From assembly GCA_030549775.1 (NCBI GenBank), contig CM060174.1, forward strand, positions 53,818,707-53,882,706: a stretch of 64,000 bases of DNA, given 5' to 3'. Positions 48,330 to 60,300 of this stretch are shown piece after piece. Made by a program: the position numbers and the translations under genes. How positions within the stretch are numbered: the first letter of the stretch is position 1; the number at the start of each line of letters is the position of its first letter. A model generated the notes under the pieces. The model was given only the letters and a program-made list of their open reading frames with translations. It made no database searches and was not told the DNA's origin. This DNA comes from Tamarix chinensis. Lineage: Eukaryota > Streptophyta > Magnoliopsida > Caryophyllales > Tamaricaceae.

Positions 48330-51300
48330 GGAGAGGGAGAGGCCAGATGGAGGGACATATTGAATATTGCAATAATTGTAGTATAAAGTGAACATTGAAT
48401 TATACCTGACTGAAATAATTCAAATGTGCTCATTAATGGACAGTGCCTCCAAAATTTATTTGCAATATAGAGGAGGGCAATGAATGCGGTCATTCCAAGT
48501 TGTCATGCAAATAGGTAATCTTCACTAGGGACTACGGAGACATATAATTATCATTGCTGGTCATTGCTTCCAAAAGATTTTGGGATTTATGATCGACCCC
48601 ACAAAGCAATATAACCCTTACTCATAATGAGTAAGAGATCACTTATCCTTCAAATATTCTAAACCAAGCAAGCTTAATTATAAAAAATTTCAAATGTTGG
48701 CTTCCAAAAAAAATGTGCACCTTGTTGGCATAAGCGTCGCATCAATCCTCGCAAGTAAGTTCGACCATATATCACTCATATTAGGGTATTACTTACTCCC
48801 CACTTGAATATTGCAACAACCTCGTGTTTTAATATGATTGTCTTAATACAATCCACCCCTAAAATTGTCTTTGCCATGTGGTTGATTGGCTAATCCAAGT
48901 CCAGCTTATGGTTGTCATTTTTCCTTTCATTTTTATTTTAGATAATTAATTGGCATTTCATTATTTATTAAAAGGCATTATGTACATCAAAAATGAGTTA
49001 CAGGTAGCACCTCTACTATGGCCACCAATTAGATGGTCTCCATATCTATCGCCTTTTCTAGTATAAGATAACCTGACAAAGACATGGAAAACTATACTCT
49101 ATACAATCTCACGTACTAATGGCATTGTATTAGCAAATTTTGCTTGATGCAGGCTTGACAAATACCATATACTATGTCCTTACAAACCATTCTCGTGGTC
49201 GTGATTTTGCTTTGGTATCATTTGTAACATCTCAATCCTAACATCAACTATAAGTCCTAACTCTAGAATGCTTTCAGGATCAATCAACTTTCCAACGAGT
49301 TTTTTCTCACTCGTACATTTCATGAGAAACTTTCTAGGTAGTCAAGACAATCATGTTCAACAGTGGAGTTTTTCAATAATAGGCTATTGAAAAGAATGAT
49401 GCACCTTATTAATATAAATAATCATATTTATTTCAATCATACATCACTTATATTTGGAATTTGTAGAATCCTTGGGAACTAATAAAGAACCACTAAGGAA
49501 TTTGTTAAGATCTTTACTTAAAAATATAGCTACATCCAAATCATTATGACCATTTGTAGAACAAGCAATCTTTATTCTTTTATTCAGTTTAGATCTCTTT
49601 TGCTTCGTTTTGCATTTATAACCCATTAGGAATTAGAGTAGATTGAATTAAGGCCTTACTTTTGGGGGTTGTGGTGGTTGGAGGTGGTTGCTATTGGCGG
49701 CACGTTAGGGATGCTAGGTAGGGGTTGGTGGAAGCATTAAAGAGAAACAAGGGAGAGTCTAATATTTAACTTTCATTAATTTCCAAATTATGTTATTAAT
49801 GATATTCTAAGACCCTTTTTATATGTGTTGCACCCTACAAGAGCTAAGATCTTTAACTAATTAAAATACCTAGCAAATATGCTTTTAAAATCTAATGATA
49901 ATATGGTTGGAAAAGCTAAAAGTAGCTTATAAGTTAGCTTTTAGCTAATCAAAACTAGTTTCTTTTTTTTTTCTCTACTTATAAGCTAATTTTTAAAAAG
50001 TCACTTTAAGTAGCTTTTAGCCTATAAGCTATTAGATAGCTTTAAACTAGCTTTTAAGCTAGTTTTGCCAAACGTATACTAAATCTCTTCTAAGTAATCG
50101 CTGAGATGACTATTTATTACATAGATTACTAGATATTATTATTTAGCTAAGAATACTAAATTCAATTTAACTCTTTTAAAATCAAGTTTACTCACTAGTT
50201 CGAGTTCACATTGGGCTGGGTTTGTTTTAGTTCAGGTCGATTTCAGCAGGTGCTAACTCGGTTTGGTTTTGATTTCAGTTCAAGTCAAATGCCAAATAGA
50301 ATGGATATTGTATCAAACCAGTCAGTTTTTTTTGGTTCAGATCTAAGTCGGGCCTACAAACGTTGGGTCAGATTAAGTATAGGTAGATAAGTTCAAAATT
50401 CATTTTGACATTAGTAGTTGATTGGTAATAACAAATAAGCTGAGTTTTTATAATTTATTTATGATGTTATTTTCTTTGTTTAGTTTGGGAAGTCAATATA
50501 ATTGGATCAAATAGTTTATAGCTAGAGATGTATTAACATACCATTTTTACAAAATCGATAACTGTTGTGGAGACAACTGAGTAATATGAATTTTATAAGA
50601 TATCAAAATAATAATATATTCAGAAGGATTTAAGGTAAAATATTAAATTTTACATAAAATGTAGCTCATTTAATTGTGGAACCTAATGTTATTTTTTGGT
50701 AGTTACCATAATATTTCTTTATAAAAATAATGAAAAGCATCTATACATTTTGAATTTCTTATATTCCGGCGATCTCACCAAATTATAGAACTCTTATTGT
50801 TTTACTTTTATTTATTATTGTATCGGTTGAATACTATATTATTCTAAACAAAAAATTTGCTAATAAAAAATTAATGTAGAAACTTGTTTTGAAATAAATT
50901 ATTGTCATTGTGGATTGCTAGAAGGATTAGATGGAATTTGACTTCGGATCGATTTAGGTTCAGTTTTTTATTCAGGCATGGGTAGTGTTTGGTTTGTATT
51001 GTTTTCAAGTAGGGTTGGTTTGAATACAGGTTGTTATCAAATTTGATGAACATAATTCAAGTTCTTTGGGTCAACGGTTATGTAGTTAAACACGAACACA
51101 ATACTTTGTTTCTCATATTATTCAGTATAAAGATTACAAGGATATATATAATATTCAATGCTAACAATCCTCCTATAAAATGAGGATACATTTAATAATA
51201 ACCTATAGCTCATTCAAAAGGAATAAATTACCCGGTCAATAAAGGAATAAATTAACCGGTCAATAAGGTAATAAATTAATCGGTCAATAAAGTAATCCCT

Positions 51301-54300
51301 AAACTTTAGCTAACCACTTGTAGTCATAATTATTTATTAGAATCCTGGCTAACACCCGTATTTCTACAACCCCCTCAAGTTGGAGCATAGATATCAATCA
51401 TGCCCAACTTGCTCATCATTACATCAAATGCAGGTTTGAATAATCCGTTAGTAAGAATATCTATTGTCTGCTAGAAAGTCGCAACAAATGGTTGATAGAT
51501 TATTCCTTTTGTCTATCTTCTCTTTGATAAAGTCCCTATCAATCTCAACGTGTTTAGTCCGATCATGTTGTACTGGATTATGGGCAATGCTTATTGTAGC
51601 CTTGTTATCACAGTAGAGTTTCACTGGAAGAAACACTTGCACCTGTAGCTCACTTACTATACGATTCAACCATAGTAACTCACAAATCCCATTTGCCATT
51701 GCTCGATATTCAGCTTCAGCACTACTTCTAGCAACCACAGCTTTTTTCTTACTTTTCCATGTAACTAGTTTCCCCCAAACATAGGTGCAATATCCTAAAG
51801 TTGATTTCCTATCATCTATGGATCCAACCCAATCAGCATTAGTAAAAGCTTCAATACTCCTTACATCTGTTTTGGCAAACAACAATCCCTTTTCTGGTAA
51901 ACCTAAGTATTTTAGAATACGGTACATAACCTCTAGATATTCCTTCTTTGGTAAGTGCATAAACTAACTTACCAAACTGACAACAGATGCTATATCAAGT
52001 CTGGTGTGGGATAAGTAAATCAGTTTTCCCCCTAACCGTTGATACCTTGAGACATCTACCTGTGTTCTTTTATCAAAGCTCCCAAGCTTCACATTTACAT
52101 CCAAGGGTGTGTCAACTGGTTTGCAACCACTCATACTAGTTTCATTTAGCAGATCAAGTACATATTTTATTTGATTAATAACAATTCCCTTCTTAGATCT
52201 TGCAACTTCCATCCCTAAAAAATATTTCAAGGTTATTAGGTCCATGATTTCAAATTCCTTAGCTAGACCTGTTTTTACCCTCTCCATTTCAGCTAAATCA
52301 TCACTTGTGAGACTGACATCATCCACATATACAATGAGAACAACAATCCTCCCTTCCTTTGATCTTCTTGTAAACATTGTATGATCACCTTGGGACTGTT
52401 TGTAACCTCGCTCCTTCACTAATTTTGTAAACTTTTTGAACCACGCCCTTGGTGACTGCTTTAGACCATACACGAATTTCTTTAATCCGCAAACTTCTCT
52501 TCAAATCCAGGAGGTGGAGTCATATAAACTTCATATTTTAAGTCACCATTCAACAAAGCATTCTTGACATCTAGTTGATATAGTGGCTAATCTAAATTCA
52601 CAACAATTGATAGTAGTACACGCATGGTGTTAAGTTTTGCCACAAGTGCAAATGTCTCTATATAATCAATACCATACGTCTGTGTGAAACCTTTAGCTAC
52701 CAACATAGCCTCGTATCTTTCCGGTGTTTGATCGGCCCTGTATTTCACTATGAACACCCATTTACAACCCACTAGAGTTTTTCTTCTTGGTATGTCTACT
52801 TCTTCCCAAGTCAGGTTTTTGTTGAGCGCCTTCATCTCCTCAAGAATAGATTCTTTCCACTCAGGAACCTTTAGGGCATCGTGCACACTCTTAAGAATAT
52901 CCACAGATGACACATGGCTAGTAAAACATGAAAATGAGAGTGACATATACAAATTTAGATAAAGGGTATAAGGCATACAATAAAATATCGGTAGCGCAAT
53001 TGCATATCAGCCGCAGTTTCGCAATTTTTGGATCAGCAACGACGCAAAATTTCGAAAATGTGGTTGTTTCAGAAAATCACGTATCGCCGCGATATTGGCA
53101 AAATTTCGGATATTGGTTGATATTTTACCGATATTGGCCAATATGAGCGATATTTACCAATATTTACCAATATTTGCTGATATTTATTGAGAAAAAGAAT
53201 TAAAATATCACGCCGCGACAACCATGACATAAAATATCATTCACGATACCCCGATACCTCGGCACCGCGACCGGAGTTTTGCTTGGTATAAGGGTTGTTT
53301 AGTACAAGATCTTACACCCTTGCGGGTAGCAATTGGGAGATTCAAATGGGAGGAACAATTATTAGAAGTATCATCATTCTGAGATGGAAGATAGTGACTT
53401 ACTGGAGCTTCCCTCAGGTTTGTCTCATGATTGTATATAAAAGGTTGATGCCTTTGTTCTTTGTATGGATTCCTCCTTGTGTACACTTGTCCAAGCAGTT
53501 CCCCTTTATTGTTACCTGTTTCTATTTGCTCAAAATTTGGTTCAATAGATCCTTCTTAATTTTTAAACAAGGGTGAGTTATGTTCAAAAATATTTTCCTA
53601 TAGAAAAATAGGATTGATAAGTTTAGAATGTTTTGAATTGTGGGAATTATTGTTCTCCACTGCTATTTCTCTCTGTAACACATTTCTTTCAACTAAATCT
53701 TCTTCAGATGTCTCCCCCTAAAGAGAAGGAGTAAAAAATGGTTTTTCTTCAAAAAATATAGTGTTCATTGTAACAAATGTTTTACGAGTGGTAGGATCAA
53801 AACATTTATATCCTTTTTAAGTTGGGGAATAACCTAAGAAAATACATTTTCAAGCCCTAGGTTCCAATTTACTACTATGTTTTCATGAACAAAGACAGTA
53901 CAGCCAAATATGCGAATGGGCAGATTGGAAGCAATTCTATTCATTGGAAAAAAATCATGAAGAGTATTCAACGATGTCTTGAACTTGAGAACCTTAGAGG
54001 ACATTCTATTGATTAAGAAACGAGCCGTTAAAATCAAATATTCCCAATAAGAATTAGGAACATTGTAGGCGAACCTAATAGCCCGTGAAATTTCTAGGAG
54101 ATGTCGATTTTTACATTCGGCTATCCCATTTTGATTTGGGGTATCTGTACAAGAGCTTTGATGAATGATCCCTTTATCCTTGAACAAGGTTCCCAACATG
54201 TTATTTACATATTCGGTTCCATTATCGCTCCGAAAAATTTTGATGAGGGCATTAAATTGCGTTTGAACCATATAATAAAAATTCTTAAAAACTCCCCCTA

Positions 54301-57300
54301 CCTCTAATTTTTCTTTTAACACAAAAACCCAACTTACTCTTGTGTGATCATCAATAAAGGTGACAAACCATTTTTTCCTAGAGAGTGTGGGGATACGTGA
54401 GGGGCCTCAAACATCACTATGAATGAGGGAGAAAGGGGTAGTTGGTTGATAACGTCAAGGGGGGTAAGAGGTTATGTGATATTTTACCATAGCAAAAATC
54501 TCGTATTTAAATAAAGACACATTCTTATTGATAAATAATTTGGGGAATAATTGTAGTATATAATAAAAACTAGGATGGCCAAGCCTATAGCGCCATAGCA
54601 TAACATCATTTGTAAAAGCAATAGAAACTGACTCTAAGCAGGAACTATGAACCGAGAGTACAAGTTGTGAATCATCCATTAATTGATATAGACCTCAAAC
54701 TTCCCTAGCACTGCCAATCATCTTCCCGAAGGTATATCCTGAAAATCACAGCAAGAAGAGGAAAAAATAACACGACAATTAGCGTCTTGTGTGAGCTTAC
54801 TATCAAAAGGTTAGAGGAGACACTAGACAGACAGCTTATGTTACCTTGGTTGGCTAAGAAACAAGATGAATTAAAAGGAGTAGAGTTGAGTGAAGTAAAT
54901 TGTAGTGATCGGAAGAGTTTAACAAGGTACTCCAGCTGCTCCTTTATAAAAGGTGATACTCCCGAGTTGATTGATTGCTCTTGATATTCCCTACATATGG
55001 TCTGAAATACCCTGTTGTTACCACCTTTATTTTGTCCTTCTGCATATTCAAGGGTTTGCCATGGAGCTTTAAGCAAGTATCACGTGTATACCATGGTATT
55101 TTGTAGTAATCACACCAAGGTTTTTTTTCTTCTTTTCTCCTTCGAAACCATAAATGTGAGCAACTAATGCTGAGCTTTCTAATTTACACTTTGCAAAACT
55201 TGATATAGTATTGAGCATTACTCTCTTTCTTGCCTCTTCCTGTCTCAACTCTGAGAAGACCTCTTGTATTGAAGGTAGTAGCCTATGACTTAAGATATGC
55301 ACCTTTACTTCATCAAAACTATAATTAACACCGGCCAAAAACATGTACACTCTATCATTCTCTTCCCTCTTTAAAAAACGTCTACAGTCATCAAGATTTT
55401 CCTATTTATCATCACAGCATTGATCAAGTTCCTGCCACCATGCTACCATCATATTATAATAACAAGTAAGATCACGCTCACCTTATTTAGAATTCCACAA
55501 CTTGAATTTTAATTCAAAAAGCTGAGAACAATTCTCTAGATCAAAATAAGTGGCACAGATAGAGTCTCAAATCTCCTTTGCAGTAATCATGAACATATGT
55601 GGCTTTACAATGGAAGGTGCCATTGAATTTAAAAGCCACGCAATCACCAAAGAGTTCTCGGACCTCCATGCTTTAAATCTGGGGTCACTCTCTACTGGGT
55701 TCTATTCTTCTCCCCTTCCATCTATGGCTAGTTTAACTGATTGAGCCCACTCCAAATAATTTTTACCATTAAGAAGATGAGCAGTAATTTGAAAGGAGTG
55801 AACTGAAACTAGGGCAACACTACCAGTAGGCATAACTTCTTGTTGAGAGGTGCCTTCCGCAGAATCATTCATGGCTCTGATACCATGCAGTTAAACGAGA
55901 ACACGATACTTCGTTTCTCATATTCAGCATAAAGATTACAGGGATATATATAATATTCACTGCTAACAATCCTCCTATAAAATAGGGATACATATAATAA
56001 TAACCTACAGCCTATTCAAAAGGAATAAATTATCCGGTCAATAAAGGAATAAATTCACCGGTCAATAAGATAATGAATTAATTGATCAACAAAATTTAAA
56101 CGAATAAAATAAACCCTAATTTTATTTTTCAAGTACAAATTCAAATGTTGAACATGAGAAAAAAGCCCATCATTACTCCAAATTTTAGTATACTAGAGAG
56201 CCATACCTTCTATTCAACGTGTCATTTCCCGTCCATGCTATCAATCCAAATGCATATATGTCACGAGGATACACCTAAAATGTGAACAAGAACTCATTCA
56301 ATTTAAACTAGTATGTCAACACAACGTTGTCAACTAAACCACTAGGTTGTTTCCACTAAGGTCAAAACCTTGACTAACAATTAGATGTCATAATGTGAAA
56401 GCATACCCTATAATTGAAGTGTATCCTACAGAAGGTCTTATAGAGTGTCCTACATGAGACATAGGTGACCCCATGGGAGGGACAACATACCCTACAAGTG
56501 GAGGATGGTATACTAGTATGTCCTACAAGAGGACACATCACCTTAGGTGTAATATCCCATCCTAAAACCCTTCAAAACGTATCAAAAATTATGTTGATAT
56601 AAAAGAAAATGGTTTTGGTTTTGGAAAGTGCTTGGAAAATGGGTGGATAAGAAACCCAAACCAATCAACTGATATTTCACAACCATTCAATTGGGACTAC
56701 TGATTCTTTTAGGCGCTTTATAGCTTTGTTTCAATTTATCTTCCAATGATTTTCTAATTAGTGTATTTTTAGGCTAATAAGCATATTTTCATACTTTAGG
56801 AATATTTTCACATTATTTAAATTATTCTATGATTTTATTTAGTTAAAAATTTTGAGATATTTTCTCACCTCTTTCTCTCCCTCGCTTTCCTATCTCCTCT
56901 AACAGCAAGGACCACTTGCAAACCTTCCTTCGCAACCCCTAACTTGCCTCACCTCTGTTATGGCCTCCTTTAACTCCATCTCCCCCATGCTTCATCATTT
57001 CAACTCTTACACCTTATACTTAACACTCAGCCAAAGTCAACACTATTCTCCATTCACCTTTGAAATGTCAACCACTAGCCTCCCCTTGCCTTATTTTTGA
57101 TCTCAATCCTCTCTTCGACACTCTCTACTTTTTCTATCCTCTCTCTTGGCTCAATTTTTTAAAGTATTGAGACTTTCTTTCCTTTCTTTTTCTGCTGGAA
57201 AACAAAGGGCTTGCCCCTTTATTTTTCTCTTTTGATCAGCTGTTTTCTCCTCTTTTCTCCTAATATTATTCTTAGTTCTTTTTTTTCCATCAAACAAGGA

Positions 57301-60300
57301 ATGATTATGGCATAGAGAAAGGTTGAAAATCCTACCAATTGCTCCTCTTAACTAACCTTGTTCTTGGGAGGATGTTGAGTTGTGATTATTTCCTCCTATT
57401 TTGATCTTCAATTTGTTTTAAATTAGATTTTATTGATTTCAATTCTTTATTTTTTTAGGATACTCAAGAGTTTTAGTAGAAGTCAGCAAGTTAGGAGTTT
57501 TGTTTATTAGAAGGTAAGGTAATTTTATCTTTAATATGTCCAGTGTTTACGGTGTATGTTGTGATTTCAAGATTTTGGTATAATCCACATTAAGCATGTG
57601 TCATTTTGAATTCCTGATCTAAGGATGATAGCATAAGTTGTATATTTTGGACGCATGAGTATGTTTTCAGCAATTTTGGCCTTATTGTGATTTTTGATAA
57701 ATCAAGCATGAGATTATGCTGGGATACAAATCAAAGGGCATGAAATGTGTTTTAATGGTGTAAGTAATTTTTTTTTTCACATGTTTTAACAGCTCAAAAG
57801 CATGCTAGAATTGTGTGGTTAAGTTAGAATTCATTTCAATTAATCGCAGGCTGTGGTTTAGTGTTTCACTAAGTTATACTAGTCAATTGGTTGAGCTGGA
57901 CTTCCATTTGCAACTGGCAAAGGGGTGTTTCAGCTAAAGACACCAGTCAACCGGTTTATTAGTAGTTCATTATCCTCCTAATTTTCAGAATAGTCAATTG
58001 GTGATGGCAACCAGTCCACTGTTACACCACTCGACTGGTCACCCTCATACCAGTCAACTAGTTTCCTATTATTTCAATTACGGTTTTCTATTTGAGCTCC
58101 AAACCTCCCTAGGCAATTATGTGATATTCTAGGGTTGTGTCCATATACTTTTGACTTAGTCTTTGATATTTAATTTATGATTTTGGCCTTTCATAATTGA
58201 ATCCAAGAAAAGGTTAAAAATGGTTAGTTAAGTGATTGTGACATGAAGCCTTGATCAACAGACTTAGCGTTATCTCCTAAACGCCCAATTTAATGGCTTG
58301 GATGTTTTGATTTGTGTTTAGTGTCAACACTTGAAAACACCCAATTGGATTTATATATGGAATTATGTTATGATTTGTGTTATCACCTAATAACTATTCA
58401 CAATAGAATTAAGATTTCGTATAACATTTTTCTCTGACTCTCAGATTAGCTAAGCAAGAGTTAGTGAGGTATGCAAATATCAATAAGGTATAGGATTAAA
58501 ACTATAACAAGCCTGCATGGCATCGATGTCCAGTGTAGGTGGGTGTGATATCCTTATACAAGCCTTCTAGCACTTTGTATGGCCATAGCTTAGGCGGGTG
58601 TACTATCCCATTTGTGTTAGCCCTTGCGACAGATGCATTCAAAGTGTAGTGGGTGTGGTATTCCCTGAGAAAGCCCCGTCGATCATACAATTAAATATCA
58701 ATCGTGATACGTGATATCGGCCAATAGTTATCGAATTTTGAGTCAAACGATACACAAAATTAGCAATATGTGACTGTTTTAGAATTTCACGTATATATAG
58801 ACAATATATCAGTTATCAACCAATATTTACCGACATTTTATTGATATTTACCAATATATGTCAATAATTACCAATATTTGCTAATATTTGTTATGAAAAT
58901 AAATAAATAAATCACGTCGTGACAACCGAGACATATAAAATATCATTCGTGACACCCTAATATGAAACACCTCAACTGCAACCGCAATTGTGATCAAAAC
59001 CGCGATTTCATTACTTGCCCTTGATGTATTCTGACCACGTGTGGCAGATGGGGTACTCCATTGGTGTATGTTGTGTTGCCATATGGTGTAGAATTGGATG
59101 TGTTTGCTTGAATATTTAATAACTGAAAAGAGATCACTAAATGGTCAAATAAGAATACAGTTTATCTTATATGAGTTAAAGAGTAAACTATGTTGTTTTA
59201 TTTCTTCCATAATTTATATGCGAGCATGTTTTATAGTATGTTATCACGTGCCCTTAATATGCAGCATGAGCCCTTATTATGTTTTACGTAGTTTATTTTA
59301 CCAGTACTTCACCGTACAGATACTACATTTGTGTGGTCATAGTGATGATCTGACCTATATTCCAGTGAGTAGAGGACAATTTGTAAGATTACAATTTTCG
59401 GCTAGAGTATGTTGAAGATGATCATATGGGCTAGTAGTTAGCCATTGATTAGGGAATGATATTTAAATTTCTGCTTTAGTTGAGAGTTAGGCTAACCGGT
59501 TTAAATAGTTTTACACATTGTATTAGAATGTTTTCCTTTTTTTTCAGTTGATTAAATTCTAACCTTGGATTCCTATATTTGGATTTGTACCTCTCTCCAT
59601 TCTATCATGTCATGTCATCATTATTATTACTATTGTTAGTTGTTAGTGCATTTGTTTGTTTCTCTCATCTCGTTTTGCCTTACATCGAGCATGTGTTAAC
59701 TGATGATCACACCTCTATCATATTCAATGAGATGGTGATATTCCCAATTTTAATTTCAAATGCTTCAGAATTGTCTTTAAAATAAAAAAATTCAGTCCTA
59801 CGTTATGGGGGTGTTACATTAGGAGTCCAGCCTTATCAAGGAAGATTTAGCTAGTAAATTGTTATGTTCTTAATTATTAAGTTAATATATATTATAGTGT
59901 GAGTTATAGGTTGTAAAGATAAGATAAAATTTTAGAGCATTTTATTTGGCTACTATTCACATTAACAATAATGTGAGCACGCAGTACTAGATTATTAGGG
60001 GTTAATTAGTTATTATTTAATTGTTTACTTAATAATTAAGTAGCTTGTTATGATATTAGTTGAGATTAGATATAGTTTGATCTTTTAGAATGCGATTTAT
60101 CTTATGTGCTAGAAGATTCATCTTGAAAAGGTGTAATATACTTATAATTAATGTGTAATTAACTTTTCTAATCATAGTTGAGCTAAGCTATTAAAACGAA
60201 TATTCTCCTTTGAAATCTTGTGAGGGTTTCTTTATCTATGTCTACAGTATTTTTATGAGCCATAAACTATATATCTCTCTAAATTATCTTATATGTGTGA

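Larger units (their letters stand above)
51081..56095 (-). mobile_element. Ty1/copia retrotransposon, inactive, 5' LTR truncated
   Basis: Minus-strand order is 5' LTR (55886-56095), primer-binding site, gag, GAG-pre-integrase, integrase, reverse transcriptase, RNase H, polypurine tract, 3' LTR (51081-51368). Integrase lies before RT, which is diagnostic of copia. The polyprotein is broken by stops and frameshifts and by a MITE at 52974-53285. The outer part of the 5' LTR is missing, so a target duplication cannot be seen. The element sits in an intron of the polymerase lambda gene, antisense to the plus strand and in the same sense as the gene. Confidence 0.9.
41873..56206 (-). other. 14.3 kb transposon-filled intron of the polymerase lambda gene
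   Basis: Phase-2 intron joining AG|G across 14,334 bases. It contains the gypsy-like duplication, an LTR fragment, a TTA block, two hAT-like MITE copies, a fold-back element, a dispersed repeat and a copia element. Confidence 0.8.
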
